Positions 1 to 10,105 are shown, counted from the stretch's first letter. The stretch: 64,000 nucleotides of DNA from CAWGMT01 sp963823675 (GCA_963823675.1 CAWGMT010000007.1:186001-250000); one strand, 5' to 3'. The notes: generated by a model from the letters alone, not told the origin. Numbers and translations: made by a program.

Positions 1-299
1 GAAAGAATCGTAATTATCGATCAGGAGAATCATCAGCGGACCAACCGGTCTATTCGCCACTGGGGTCAGGTCCAGATCTGCGCCACGGAAGCCTTGCTTC
101 TTTGGATCGTACCGACCAAACGATGCCACCGGAAGAGAATGCAGGTGGGATCCCGCCGCATGGGCGAGCGCAAGATGCTATGTTTCGGGTGGCCTCACCG
201 GCGCGGACTTGGCGTCGTCAACCGGTAGAATCGCCTCCCCGAATCGTGGCGGTGAGCGGTGTGCCTTGCGAGCAGGCGTCTTGCACAAGGAGGTTCTTT

Positions 300-797
300 A
301 TGACCGCCGCAATCGTGACGGTGGGATTGACACTCGCGGTGAATTCGTTCGGCGTCGGCTATGAGCCGTCCCATGAGCATGGTTACGCGCACCAGAGCTA
401 CCCGCGTTACATTCTGCCATCGGGCCCTGGCGACGGCTGGGGGTTCCCCAACGGCGCTGCGGATCGTTACGGCTGGGTCGACTATGGCGTCTATCTGCCT
501 CTGGGGGCGGACCGCACGGCCGAGTACTTCTTCCCCCGCTACTTTTCCGCGCCGCCGCAGCAGATGTTCATCCCAACCTACTACAACTCATTTGAAACGC
601 GCGGTCAGCGTTATATTCCCTATGTGGCAGCGGGGGGAGATCATCCGATGGGGGGCCTGCCGCTTGGGCCCGCGGACTTACCAGTCACAACCAGCGACGC
701 AATGCCCGATTCGGGCCCCGTTACCACGGTTCCCAGTTTGAATGGAAGAGTCGAGGCACCAGTGACTCCCTCGGGCGGCTCGGGGATGACTCCGTGA
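300..797 (+). CDS. Putative secreted Tyr/Pro/Gly-rich protein, function unknown
   Basis: Hypothetical protein of 165 residues. The ATG at 300 was chosen because AAGGAGG lies 6 nt upstream (287-293). The frame is open back to 102, but that stretch is Arg-rich and looks non-coding. Residues 2-20 form a short hydrophobic signal-peptide-like segment (TAAIVTVGLTLAV). The mature part is rich in Tyr, Pro, Gly and Phe, with aromatic clusters such as EYFFPRYF, and ends in a Ser/Thr/Pro-rich tail. No catalytic motif or membrane segment follows, so a small exported structural protein is the best guess. It stands alone ahead of the ABC transporter genes, separated by about 280 bp in which I see nothing definite. 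Confidence 0.6.
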   Translation: MTAAIVTVGLTLAVNSFGVGYEPSHEHGYAHQSYPRYILPSGPGDGWGFPNGAADRYGWVDYGVYLPLGADRTAEYFFPRYFSAPPQQMFIPTYYNSFETRGQRYIPYVAAGGDHPMGGLPLGPADLPVTTSDAMPDSGPVTTVPSLNGRVEAPVTPSGGSGMTP

Positions 798-1075
798 GGG
801 AGGGGAACGCCCGGTCGATTCATGGGGTGCTTGTCAAACTCGGCGAGAGCTCTTAGCATAGGCTATGCTTGCGGGAGCCCCGACCGAGATCGGGAGCGTC
901 AATCGCCGCAAAACCCTCCGAGGTGCAATTCACCCACCAAGAAATCATCGAACATTCGTTTGCGTTCGATCGTAGCACTCCGTAAGGGTTTGAATTCAAA
1001 CACCTTCGGGCGGTGGCTTCGGAGGGTACTATCTGCGCGACGAGATTATCTTCACGAGCACAAGGCATTCGCATA

Positions 1076-2020
1076 ATGAGTCATGAGATCATCATCGAGA
1101 CGAGGAATTTGACCAAGGTCTATCGCGACTTCTGGGGTCGGCCCAAGGTTCAGGCCCTGAAGGCCCTCGATCTGGAGATTTATCGGGGCGAGATTTTCGG
1201 TCTTCTGGGACCCAACGGCTCCGGAAAAACGACCACGATCAAGCTGTTACTCGGCCTCCTGTTCGCGACCGAGGGCGAGGCGCTGATCTTCAATGAGCCC
1301 ACGACGAACGTTGCCAAGAACGAGCGGATCGGCTACCTGCCCGAGGAGTCGTATCTTTACAAGTTTCTCAACGCCGAGGAAACCCTCCATTTCTATGGCC
1401 GGCTTTTCAAGATATCCGCCGGCGAACGGAAAAAGCGGGTCGGCCGGCTGATTGACATGGTCGGCCTAAGCGGCGCCAAGCACCGCCAGCTCCGGGAGTA
1501 CTCCAAGGGCATGCAGCGGCGGATCGGGCTGGCCCAGGCCCTGATCAACAATCCCGAGCTGATCCTTCTGGACGAGCCCACCTCGGGGCTTGACCCCATC
1601 GGCACATCCGAGATCAAGCATCTGATTCGCGATTTGAGGGAACAGGGCAAGACGATTGTCCTCTCCGGCCACCTTCTGGCCGACATGCAGGATATCTGCG
1701 ACCGCATCGCGATCCTGCATCGGGGCGAGCTCAAGGAGATCGGCAAGGTCTCCGACCTGTTGACGGTCCAGGACGTTACTCAAATCAAGGTGCGCAATCT
1801 CAGCGAGGCCGCAATCAACGACATCCGCGAGGTAATCCAGCGGCACGGCGGTGAAGACCTCACAGTCGATCACCCCACGACGACGCTCGAGGAGTTGTTC
1901 CTGCGCATCGTCCACGAAAGCGAGCTGCATCCTGGCCGCAGGAAAGTGGCCCACGACAGTCAGCGTGCCGCGAGGCCGCCCCAGCCGGGTGAGCTGGCCG
2001 GATCACGGCGGCAAGGCTGA
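1076..2020 (+). CDS. ABC transporter ATP-binding protein
   Basis: ATPase subunit of an ABC-2 type exporter, 314 residues, expected at the inner face of the membrane. Visible motifs in order: Walker A GPNGSGKTT, signature region EYSKGMQRRIGLAQA, Walker B LILLDEPTSGLD and the switch histidine in SGHLLAD. The C-terminal 90 residues are the usual accessory part. The last 25 residues are Arg/Pro-rich and could result from a late frame shift. The frame is open to 1013, but homology-like sequence begins at the ATG at 1076 (SHEIIIETRNLTKVY). The next gene starts 160 bp downstream on the same strand and is its likely permease. Substrate unknown. Confidence 0.92.
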   Translation: MSHEIIIETRNLTKVYRDFWGRPKVQALKALDLEIYRGEIFGLLGPNGSGKTTTIKLLLGLLFATEGEALIFNEPTTNVAKNERIGYLPEESYLYKFLNAEETLHFYGRLFKISAGERKKRVGRLIDMVGLSGAKHRQLREYSKGMQRRIGLAQALINNPELILLDEPTSGLDPIGTSEIKHLIRDLREQGKTIVLSGHLLADMQDICDRIAILHRGELKEIGKVSDLLTVQDVTQIKVRNLSEAAINDIREVIQRHGGEDLTVDHPTTTLEELFLRIVHESELHPGRRKVAHDSQRAARPPQPGELAGSRRQG

Positions 2021-2180
2021 AGCCCTGAATTCATAGCGTATCCTCATCATCCGACACCTGGTCGTGGGTTCCTGCGTCTCTTGGGGGCGATCCGGCCATC
2101 GAGTTTCACGATTCGTGGCATGGGTCGTTTCGCCCGGACGCGGCAGGGATCGCGTGCCTATAGAGGAGTAACGTGCTGCG

Positions 2181-4697
2181 ATGTCCGCTCTATTCTCTTG
2201 GCCCATGCTGTGGGCACAGGCGGTCACTTCGGTCCCCAAGGGTGGGACTTTCAATCCTCCGCCGATCACCATTTCCCAGGAGTGGGTGACCGCGCTCAAG
2301 TGGCTTTATCTCTGGGGCGACCCGACGGTCAGGACCAATGACCTGCTGGGCGGCGTGCTCACGTGGCTCAAGGCGATGGGGCTCGTCTGCCTGATCGGCT
2401 GGCTGGCGTACTGGCTGATCGTCGGGCTCAAGGAGCGCGTGGTCGGCCGGGGCCGCTGGTACGACTACCTCGGCCTGCTCGCCATCGTCTTGACGCCGGT
2501 GTGCGTGATGCTCCGCGAGGTCGAGGCCGCCAAACGCATTCCGGTCTACAGGATTCCGCACTTATCGCTTGGTCTGACCACGTTGGTGGCGTTGCTTTGC
2601 ATCGCTCTCTATGTGATCTGGATCGAGATCGCCGTCGGCCGCACGATTCGGCGCTTTGGCCGGCCGCTGGACCTGGCGGTCATGTTTCTCTTGCACGTTG
2701 CCCTTCTGGCCGGCCTGGCCGGCGGTGTGCTGCTCCAGCAGAAGGGATTTCTGTATCTCGCGGCACAGGCACAAGGGGCGCGGCTCACTTCTGCGATCAC
2801 CTGGCGGGAGGGGCTGATCTATGGAGCGCGGATGAGTGCGACCTTCATGGGCTACGTCGTCTTCGCCCGGGTCGTTGCTTTCTTTCTTGTGGAGTTTGCC
2901 GCACTGCGTGGCCGCCGGCTCTACGCAATCGCCCGCTTGAGCGTCGCGGAGGCCAATCGGCGGATGTGGGCCCCGTGGGTGGTCGTCACGGTATTCTTGC
3001 TGGTGCTCGCCTTTACTCACTGGTTCCTTCAGCCGCCTCGGCCCGCCGAGATGGGGCGTCTCTACGTGGGGACGCTGACGTTGCTCTGTTCGGTCTTGCT
3101 CACCGTCATGGTGACGATCCTGACGCCGCTCTCCCTGCCGACCGATATCCAGCAGCAGACCATCTACACGGTCGTTTCCAAGCCGGTCCGCCGCCTGGAG
3201 CTGATCTGGGGCCGGATGATCGGCTACATGGCGATCGTCACCATCCTGATCGGGGTCTTTGGCGCGATCAGCCTGGTTTATCTCTGGCGGACGGTCGGCT
3301 ATACGATCCGGGACATCGACGCCCAGGCGGCCAAGGCCGAAAAAGCAAACAGGCTGACGGAAGCCAAGCTGCTGCGCGAGCAGGCCGATCAGCGCCGAAC
3401 CCGGATGCAAGCGCGGGTACCCGTGAAAGGGTCCCTGTCGTTCCTGGATTCACGCGGCGCTCCCCACGCGATGGGCATCGATGTCGGCCAGGAGCAATCG
3501 ATGAGGGAGCCGCGCAGCCACATCGAGGGAGCGACGCCCTCGACGGCCATCTGGAGCTTCGGCATCGTGCCGGACCCGTTTTCACCGCCGGGACACCCGA
3601 TTCCTATCGATCGGCGCATTCCGGTGCAGGAATTCCTCAGAACCGGCACGACGGATGCGATTCTCGACAGGGTCTATGAGCTCAAGGCGCAGATCGACAG
3701 CGCCAAGAGCCTGAAGTCCCAGCCGAACGTGACTGCCGCCCGCATTCGCGAAATCGACGCGGCGATGGCCCGGAACCAGGCGGAGCTGGATCGGTCTTTA
3801 GCCGAGTACGACTCCTTGAGAAAACGTGCCGAAGACCTCGAGACGCAGGCGGCCGCGGCCGAGTCCGAGGGTAATCGGGACAAGAGCCAGCAACTGCGGC
3901 GCGAGTCGGCGAGAATCTCGTCGCCGCCTCTCATGGTCGAAATGTCGTTCAATGTCTATCGGACAACCAAGGGCAAGATCGGAGAGCCCGTCTACGCCGA
4001 GATCCAGGCGATCAATCCCCGGACCGGGCGGGAATACGCAGGCGATATCTTCCCGATCAAGGAGTACTACACCAACCGCGTGCTCCTGCCAGCCTGGATT
4101 CTGGCCGGATCGGGCGGCGCGCTGCGAATCGAGATTCGCTGCCTGAGCCCGACCCAGTACCTCGGAATGGCCGAGAGCGACCTCTATCTGCTCTTGCCGC
4201 CGGGTAACTTCGGCGTGAACTACATGAAGGGGTTGTTCGGCGTCTGGCTGCAGGCGATGGTTCTGACGGCCATCGGCGTCTGCGCCGGCACATTCCTGAG
4301 CTGGCCCGTGGCGCTGCTCACCACGATTGCCTTTTTTGTCGCCGGCCAGCTCGCGTTCAGCTTCCTGGTCGATTTTACCCGGCAGGCCATCCTGGGAGGG
4401 GGACCGTTCGAATCCTTGATCCGCCTCTTGACCCACGACAACCAGATGTCGGAACTGACACCCACCGCAGGTGTGCTGCTGGCGAAAACCCTCGATTCGC
4501 TCGTGATGCCCTTGATGTCGCTTTTGGTCTACATCGTGCCGAACTTCCAGGCTCTTGACGTCAGCAACATGGTCGCCGACGGCTTCGCCGTGAGCTGGCG
4601 CTTGATCGGCATCAACACCTTGCTTGCGCTCGCGTATGCATTGCCCTTTTCATTGGTGGGCTTTGTGGTTCTCAGGAATCGGGAGGTCGCAGCATGA
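2181..4697 (+). CDS. Large ABC-2 type permease with extracytoplasmic coiled-coil insert
   Basis: Membrane protein of 838 residues, the likely permease partner of the ATPase gene just upstream. About eight hydrophobic segments occupy residues 45-375. The stretch DIQQQTIYTVVSKPVRR before the last of these is typical of ABC-2 permeases. Residues 375-690 form a long hydrophilic part with heptad-like helices (about 375-415 and 500-590) that probably faces the outside. Three to four further helices close the protein. A GAGGAG site lies 12 nt before the ATG. Its stop overlaps the start of the next gene (ATGA at 4694-4697), so the two are translationally coupled. The two-lobed layout with a big central loop resembles permeases linked to gliding or polymer export, but the cargo cannot be told from sequence. 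Confidence 0.85.
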   Translation: MSALFSWPMLWAQAVTSVPKGGTFNPPPITISQEWVTALKWLYLWGDPTVRTNDLLGGVLTWLKAMGLVCLIGWLAYWLIVGLKERVVGRGRWYDYLGLLAIVLTPVCVMLREVEAAKRIPVYRIPHLSLGLTTLVALLCIALYVIWIEIAVGRTIRRFGRPLDLAVMFLLHVALLAGLAGGVLLQQKGFLYLAAQAQGARLTSAITWREGLIYGARMSATFMGYVVFARVVAFFLVEFAALRGRRLYAIARLSVAEANRRMWAPWVVVTVFLLVLAFTHWFLQPPRPAEMGRLYVGTLTLLCSVLLTVMVTILTPLSLPTDIQQQTIYTVVSKPVRRLELIWGRMIGYMAIVTILIGVFGAISLVYLWRTVGYTIRDIDAQAAKAEKANRLTEAKLLREQADQRRTRMQARVPVKGSLSFLDSRGAPHAMGIDVGQEQSMREPRSHIEGATPSTAIWSFGIVPDPFSPPGHPIPIDRRIPVQEFLRTGTTDAILDRVYELKAQIDSAKSLKSQPNVTAARIREIDAAMARNQAELDRSLAEYDSLRKRAEDLETQAAAAESEGNRDKSQQLRRESARISSPPLMVEMSFNVYRTTKGKIGEPVYAEIQAINPRTGREYAGDIFPIKEYYTNRVLLPAWILAGSGGALRIEIRCLSPTQYLGMAESDLYLLLPPGNFGVNYMKGLFGVWLQAMVLTAIGVCAGTFLSWPVALLTTIAFFVAGQLAFSFLVDFTRQAILGGGPFESLIRLLTHDNQMSELTPTAGVLLAKTLDSLVMPLMSLLVYIVPNFQALDVSNMVADGFAVSWRLIGINTLLALAYALPFSLVGFVVLRNREVAA

Positions 4698-6153
4698 GTT
4701 CCGCGTCGAATTTCAACAAGAAGATCATCTACGGGCTCATCATCGTCGCCCTTTTCGGCATCATGTTCCCGTACTCGAACCGGCTCGCCGAGGAGAAGAA
4801 GCGCCGCGACCTGGGCGAGGCGGCAATCGGCCAGATCGACACCGGCAGCTTCATGATGAAGCTCTTCCTCCTGGGCGGGTTTCGCGGCATCGTAGCCGAC
4901 TTGCTCTGGCTTCGCACCGAGGAGTACAAGAAAGATCACGACTGGGACCGGCTCAAGACCACCGTCGAGCTCATCACCAAGCTTCAACCCCACTTCCTCT
5001 CGATCTGGACCTTCCAGGGCTGGAACCTCGCCTATAACGTCTCGGTCGAATGGGATGCCCCGGAGGACAAGTACGAGTGGATCAAGCAGGGGGTCAAGTT
5101 CGTCCAGGAAGGCGTCAAGAAAAACACGCGCTCACCCGACCTGGTCTGGGACACGGGGTGGTTCTATTACCACAAGTTCGGTTTTGCCGACGAGGCGATC
5201 ATTCTCCGCCGGCTCTTTCGCGACGACGAGGATGAAGCCTTCAAGACCTACTTCGACCCCGAAAGCGGCCATGCCGTTGTCGGCAACGACAACTTCAAGC
5301 TGGGGTACGGCTGGTTCACCCGGGCGGTCACTCTGGTCGACTCGGGAGCCAATCGAGTCTCTGGGTCCCGGCTCCTTGAAATCGAATACGTCGACCCCTC
5401 TCCCCAGCGCAAGGGGAAAAATGACGACATTGCGTTTCGGTCCATGCCGGCACATGGTCAAACCCGCTACGCCGCGGCCCTCGAGAAGATGAGCACCTAC
5501 GGGGTCGAAGCCCAATTCGGCGAAGTCGCCCAGAATGAATGGGCGCGGCGCTCAACGAGTGGGTCAAGCTGGGCGAGCACGTGTTCATGTCGCATAACGA
5601 GATTCTGCGCAACGGCAAGCTGGTTCACGACCCCGTCATGCTCGACGACGCGAGCATCCCTGAGCGCTACAGCCAGCTCAACGAAAACCAGAAGTACTGG
5701 ACATCGCGCTGGGCCGACCAGATGAACTATCGCTACTGGAAAGAGCGATGCATGGCCGAAAAGTCGGCCGGCGGCGTGCTGGCCCGGCAGTTTTTCTATG
5801 AGGGGACGGTCGCGTACAAGACGGGTGACTTCACCAAGGCCGCTGAAAAGTTCCAGCAGGGCCTCACGACCTGGCGGACCGTGCTCAATGACTTCCCCGG
5901 CTATCGCGACGACGAACTCAACAAGAAGGATACGGGACTGGTCGTCAAGCGGTACGTGCGCGTGCTCAAGCAACTCGGGAATCCAGTTCCTGCCGACCTG
6001 CCGTTCAAGGAACTGCTGCCGCTCATGGAAAACGACAGCACGGTTGATCCCTTTGACGTACTGGAGATGATCGGCGTGGTCGGTGAGACCAAGTCAGCGA
6101 CGTCCGGCGCGGCCCCGTCCGGCTCGCCGGCGCCGAAGAGTCGTCAAAACTGA
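4694..6153 (+). CDS. Membrane-anchored protein of the ABC operon, interrupted by one frameshift
   Basis: One gene of about 486 codons read in two frames: 4694 to about 5542, then the frame that starts at 5539. The break lies at GAATGGGCGCGG (5537-5548); one more G there would restore a continuous product reading NEWGAALNEWVKLGEH. Residues 8-25 form an N-terminal membrane anchor (IIYGLIIVALFGIMFPY). The rest is soluble and helical, rich in Trp, Tyr and Lys, with TPR-like helices near the end (FFYEGTVAYKTGDFTKAAEKFQQGL). It overlaps the permease stop by four bases, so it is probably an accessory subunit of the same exporter. Family not recognised by name. An intact C-terminal frame argues for a sequencing indel or a very recent mutation. 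Confidence 0.72.
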
Positions 6154-6187
6154 AGCGCCGCGCGAGAATAAGTTTGGCGACTTTATC

Positions 6188-6250
6188 ATTGTGGTGCAGG
6201 CGTCCCGCCAGCATTCCCCGTGCCGGCAGGCGGGACGCCTGCACCACAAT
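6188..6250. repeat. Perfect 22-bp inverted repeat (REP-like palindrome)
   Basis: Arms 6188-6209 and 6229-6250 are exact reverse complements around a 19-nt loop. The element sits in the gap between two convergent genes (stops at 6153 and 6282). There is no T-run, so it is not a classical terminator, though it may act as one in both directions. It resembles dispersed palindromes of REP type. Confidence 0.8.
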
Positions 6251-6281
6251 TGGCAAGGTTATTTCTGCGCGGTCTCTGAGT

Positions 6282-6689
6282 TCAGACCTCGTCGTCAATC
6301 TCGGGGGCTTTGGTCTTGACGCCGAGCACCTTTTCGACCGAACGGACCAGCTTCTCCATGGCGAACGGCTTGCGTATGTAATCGCGCACACCGAGCATTT
6401 CCGCATAGGCGCGGTGGCGGCTTCCCTCGTTGCCGGTGATCATGATCGTCGGGATCAGACCACCGGGACGGCCCCGCAGCTTCTCGAGCACCAGGAACCC
6501 GCTCTTCTTGGGCATCATCATGTCCAGGACGAGCAGGTCGGGGTTTTCCCGCTCGGCGATCATCAGCCCGGCGTTGCCGTCGCGGGCCACGAGGATCCGA
6601 AACCCCTTATTCTCCAGGACCGTGCGCATCGATTCCAGGATTTCATGATCGTCATCAACCAAGAGCACGGTGCGCTGTTGGGGGGGCAT
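6282..6689 (-). CDS. Single-domain response regulator
   Basis: CheY-like receiver protein of 135 residues with no output domain. The acidic pocket is in LLVDDDHE near the N-terminus, the phospho-acceptor Asp in LLVLDMMMPKKSG, the conserved Thr in IMITGNEG, and the Lys in IRKPF. Start at the ATG at 6689: GGGAG lies about 8 nt upstream. The frame is open for 18 more codons. It probably relays phosphoryl groups from a histidine kinase to an effector elsewhere; no kinase is adjacent. It converges with the ABC operon across the palindrome at 6188-6250. Confidence 0.9.
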   Translation of the reverse strand: MPPQQRTVLLVDDDHEILESMRTVLENKGFRILVARDGNAGLMIAERENPDLLVLDMMMPKKSGFLVLEKLRGRPGGLIPTIMITGNEGSRHRAYAEMLGVRDYIRKPFAMEKLVRSVEKVLGVKTKAPEIDDEV

Positions 6690-7152
6690 GAGCAAATCTC
6701 CCACGAGCGACGGAATGCGAGAAGCGGCCAGATCACAGACCACCTTATCCTAGAACGAAGCCGATCGGGGAACAAGGGGGACGAAACGGGTCTAATCACA
6801 TCTATATAGTGATGGCAATTCTGGATGACAGCGTTCCTCTCACGCTCCCATTGGTAGCGTCCTGCGTAAACTCTGGGAGGCGAACGTTGACGAACCCGGA
6901 GCGATCGGCGAGGGCGACCGTTCCGACTGATCGTGAACGCCGTCGCCATTGGCTCGGGGCTAGGCGAGCACAGTGACTGGCGCTTGGCCGCGCCGCGAAT
7001 CCGTAATCCGTGACTTACCCTCTTCCAAGGAGCGCACCCAGAGGCGATAATCTCTGGTGTGATGTCAGGTTGAAGGAGAGCGGCGAAGGCGCGCTCGGGT
7101 GGATCGGGCCGACCGCATCTTCTTTGCACAGCCTGGAAAGGAACGGGGAACC
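6690..7152. other. Divergent intergenic region, no gene seen
   Basis: About 460 bp between the leftward response regulator and the rightward lipoprotein gene. It must hold both promoters, but no -10/-35 pair or repeat stands out by eye. Confidence 0.5.
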
Positions 7153-8268
7153 ATGAAGTCGTGGTTAAGATGGACGGCGCATCTCGGCATGGCGGGGGCG
7201 TGCGTGATGGCCGTCGGTTGCGGCAGCGATGTGCCCGATACGTCCAATGAGGGTCAGCCCTCCGCCGGCGGCGCGCCGGCGAGCGGAGGTTCACCTCCTG
7301 CCGCGGAGCCCAAGACCGAAGTCGCCAGCGCGCCGAGCGAGCCCAAGGGGGAGGAAGCGGCTGCCGCGGAGGCGTCGGCTCCAGCGGCCGCGCCGCAGGC
7401 TCCGGCCAAGAAGGAGGGCGGGTCAGCAACCGCCGAGATGTATGCGCTCGCGACCACGCCGTCAACTGGCTCCAATCCTGCCACAGGCGGAGCGCCCGCA
7501 CCTGGCGCCCCATCCGGTGCTCCCGCGGGATCCGGGGCTCCTGGACCACCAGGTCGTATGCCAGCCGGCGGTATGGGCGCAATGATGGCGGGCCGGCCCG
7601 GCATGGGGCCTGGCGGTCCTGGCATGCCTGGACAAGCCGGCGCTCCTGGCGGTGCGGCGCCGGGCATGGCCGGCATGAACCCGGGGATGATGGCCTCGGC
7701 GAATTCGCGGGGAATGCGGCCGGGCATGCAGGGTGCCCCGGGCGGCATGAATCCAGCCGACATGGCCAAGATGATGGGGAGCCGAATGGCTGCCGGTGGG
7801 CCCGGCATGCCGGGTGGACCTGGCGGGCCCGCCGGCGTTGCTGCCGGTCCCGGCGGGGCCAAGAAACCAGCCAATCTCCATACGCCGGAAGGCGCGGTCA
7901 CCGCCTTCCTCGACGCCCTCAAGGACAAAGATCTCGACAGCCTCAATGAAGCCATGGCCCTGCACGCGCCGGCAGAGGCGACCGAACGGAACAAAGAGCT
8001 CTTCCAGAAAATCTTCGATCTGAACCTCCCCGACGCCGATCTCGACGACCTCGCCAAGAAGCTGGACGGGTTCAAGATCGTCACCGTGAACCCGCCGAAG
8101 AGCACGGGGAGGCTTGATGTCGTGATTCAAAAGCCGGGCGAGAGAGGTGCTTTCGTCCGGCGCCGAGTTACGGTTCGCCATGAGAAGAAGGGGTGGGGCG
8201 TGGTGGATATCAGCGGTCCATCCGAGTTCAAGTCGATGTTTAACTACGGGCAGCGACGCAAGAATTGA
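7153..8268 (+). CDS. Lipoprotein with Gly/Pro/Met-rich linker and C-terminal alpha+beta domain
   Basis: Predicted lipoprotein of 371 residues. The ATG at 7153 is followed by a signal peptide ending in a lipobox-like MAVGC, so Cys 24 or so would be lipidated. Residues about 30-240 are low complexity: first Ala/Pro/Glu/Lys-rich, then Gly-Met-Pro-Ala repeats such as PGMPGQAGAPGG. The last 130 residues look globular (EGAVTAFLDALKDKDLD, then a beta-rich end) and resemble NTF2-like/DUF4878-type domains, an impression rather than a firm match. The low-complexity part probably spans a spacer to hold the C-terminal domain away from the membrane. Two hairpins follow, the second a strong terminator. Confidence 0.78.
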   Translation: MKSWLRWTAHLGMAGACVMAVGCGSDVPDTSNEGQPSAGGAPASGGSPPAAEPKTEVASAPSEPKGEEAAAAEASAPAAAPQAPAKKEGGSATAEMYALATTPSTGSNPATGGAPAPGAPSGAPAGSGAPGPPGRMPAGGMGAMMAGRPGMGPGGPGMPGQAGAPGGAAPGMAGMNPGMMASANSRGMRPGMQGAPGGMNPADMAKMMGSRMAAGGPGMPGGPGGPAGVAAGPGGAKKPANLHTPEGAVTAFLDALKDKDLDSLNEAMALHAPAEATERNKELFQKIFDLNLPDADLDDLAKKLDGFKIVTVNPPKSTGRLDVVIQKPGERGAFVRRRVTVRHEKKGWGVVDISGPSEFKSMFNYGQRRKN

Positions 8269-8329
8269 TCGCCGTCGCTCCACCGGTTGGGGCGCCAAGA
8301 TCTCCCGTGACCTTCCGGAGCAGGAAAGT

Positions 8330-8354
8330 CCCCGGCAACCACCTGCCGGGGTTT
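8330..8354 (+). terminator. Weak hairpin downstream of the lipoprotein gene
   Basis: Perfect 8-bp stem CCCCGGCA/TGCCGGGG (8330-8337 and 8344-8351) followed by only three T. Possibly a first, leaky terminator ahead of the strong one at 8405. Confidence 0.4.
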
Positions 8355-8404
8355 GCAGTGCCTGCTCTTCTGTAAGAATGACGAATCAACTCGTGTAACT
8401 TTTC

Positions 8405-8444
8405 CACCCTCGCCCCGGATTTTTCGAGGCGAGGGTGTTTTTTT
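8405..8444 (+). terminator. Rho-independent terminator
   Basis: Perfect 10-bp stem CACCCTCGCC/GGCGAGGGTG (8405-8414 and 8428-8437) with a 13-nt loop, followed directly by seven T (8438-8444). It closes the transcription unit of the lipoprotein gene. Confidence 0.9.
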
Positions 8445-8635
8445 GCTCAAGTTCTCGGCTTCTTTTGCCGGAGATTCGAGCGTTTTCGCAAATCCTTAAA
8501 GAATTGGCCCGGAATGTGCGACATCCCTCCGCTTTCGCCTGTGCCAGCGGCACGGGCCCGCTGATCAACTCTCTGTTCGGCTTGAACTTAGCGCACGTCT
8601 TTCTGTTCCGGACAGGAACCAAGGAAGGAGCCTGT

Positions 8636-8945
8636 ATGGTCATCGGTTCCCATCTCACGGTCTGCGCCGTCTTCGAGATCTTGGTGGTTCTTGTTCCAGG
8701 TCTGCGGCATCCTGGGGCTTTGCCTGAATCGGCTCATGCCTCGATCGACGCGCTGGTCGTCACGCGGACAGAGTCGGTTTCGATCATCGCACTCGTTCGG
8801 GCTTGGCATCGCCGGTGCGCTGTGCGGGCGACACGACTCGGAATTCGCCCTGTTCGCCGGCGGAACCATGACGGTCCTCTTGATCGGCATGACCATGGGA
8901 AGCGGATCGATCGAGCAGAGCCGAGCCGGCACGTCCTGTGCGTGA
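8636..8945 (+). CDS. Small multi-pass membrane protein, frameshifted
   Basis: A short gene lying between two strong terminators. The ATG at 8636 has AAGGAG 6-7 nt upstream. The first frame gives HLTVCAVFEILVV; near 8685-8691 coding continues in the frame of 8691 (LFQVCGILGLCLNR) and ends at 8945. Together this gives about 100 residues with three hydrophobic segments, the last being FALFAGGTMTVLLIGMTMG. The middle (about 8735-8800) is unusually basic and may contain two more compensating shifts. Function unknown. The isolated placement with its own terminator supports a real, probably single-gene transcript. Confidence 0.5.
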
Positions 8946-9021
8946 CGCAGCGAGGCCGGAACTCGCCGCCTGATCAAAGCGCATCGAGCATAACGCTCCT
9001 GCCAAAATAGAGATGCATCAC

Positions 9022-9051
9022 ATCGGGGCTTGACGGCCCCGATTTTTTTTT
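9022..9051 (+). terminator. Rho-independent terminator
   Basis: Perfect 8-bp stem ATCGGGGC/GCCCCGAT (9022-9029 and 9036-9043) with a 6-nt loop, running into nine T ending at 9051. It ends the small membrane protein unit. Confidence 0.9.
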
Positions 9052-9364
9052 GCCGCGATTTGACCGGCCCCAAAACGTGCGCCATAGTTTCGGCGACGTT
9101 TGGAAACAGCGGGCTGGCTCGTCCTGCCTTCACATCCTTGTCGATCCATCTGATCCAACCCGTTACCGCTCGCGTCCTGTTCCGCACGCACGGCTTAACC
9201 GGTCCCGGTCTCCCCAGGGCGAGATCGTTCCTGGTGACGACCGCGCGCTGGCGGAACGCACGGAACATTCCGTCACGATGGACGATTCTCCGACCCGAAC
9301 GACGCGTCCCGCACGCCGTTCGCCTTCTGGTCGAGTCGGATCCACGCGGGAGAAGGACACGCCC
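9052..9364. other. Intergenic region, nothing recognised
   Basis: About 310 bp between a terminator and the next ribosome-binding site (GAGAAGGA before 9365). Several frames are open here but none shows protein-like composition. It presumably holds the promoter of the BON-domain gene. Confidence 0.4.
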
Positions 9365-10105
9365 ATGATGGTTGGACTGAAACGGATTTCGACCGCGCTT
9401 GGTCTGCTGGCCGTGACTGGCCTCGGCGGCGCTGGCCCAGGGGATCGCGCCCAATGCGAACCAAATGACCGCCGACGCCGTGGCCGGCTCGCTGCGCGGC
9501 AGCCGCGACCTGGAAGGGTATCGGATCGAGATCCAGGCTCGCGACGGTCTCGTGACCTTGACGGGCACGCTCGCGAGCCCCACACAGAAAGCCGAGGCCC
9601 TGGCTCGTGCTCAGCGGGTCGCCGGGGTGCGCGGCGTGGTTGATCAACTTCAGGTCTCGAACGATCGCTCGGTCCTCCCGGTCCAGTACCAGCCGCAAAT
9701 GGCGCTGGGCGCGGTCGTCGGCTTCGGTGGTGGCGACATGATTGCTCCGCGGCACGGCCGGCGGCGGCCCGATCGGCGGCGCCGCCGATCGTCAGTGACG
9801 GCGGACCGATGCCCGAAGGCCCGGCGGCATGACGGGTGCAACGCAGGCCTCGCAGCCCGGCTATCCCAACTACGCGTGGCCCAGCTATGCTCCGTATCCC
9901 AACTTCTCAGCGGTCGGCTACCCGACCGCTTACCCCTGGCAGGCCTGGCCGAATATCGGACCGTTCTATCCCTACCCCGAAGTTCCGCTCGACTGGCGTG
10001 CCGTCACTCTCCGCTGGGATGACGGCATCTGGTGGCTCGACTTCAAGAAGCACTACACGCGGCCGTTCTTCACCCCGTATCCCGTTCGGCTTGTTTGCGT
10101 ACTGA
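9365..10105 (+). CDS. Exported BON-domain protein, several frameshifts
   Basis: One gene split over three frames. It starts at ATG 9365 with a signal peptide (LKRISTALGLLAVTGLGGA). The next frame, open at 9465, gives a BON domain: DAVAGSLRGSRDLEGYRIEI, then VTLTGTLASPTQKAEALARA and VRGVVDQLQV. The frame from 9829 gives an aromatic tail (YPNYAWPSYAPYPNFS; WWLDFKKHYTRPFFTPYP), and removal of one C near 10079 would let it end as PFGLFAY with the stop at 10103-10105. BON domains are thought to bind membranes or phospholipids in the periplasm. Four shifts in 740 bp point to indel errors or decay. A hairpin terminator follows. Confidence 0.65.

Noticed and set aside
2562..3410. 282-codon minus-strand ORF opposite the permease gene
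   Set aside because: It is a shadow of a GC-rich coding strand; the sense frame has clear membrane segments and ABC-2 motifs.
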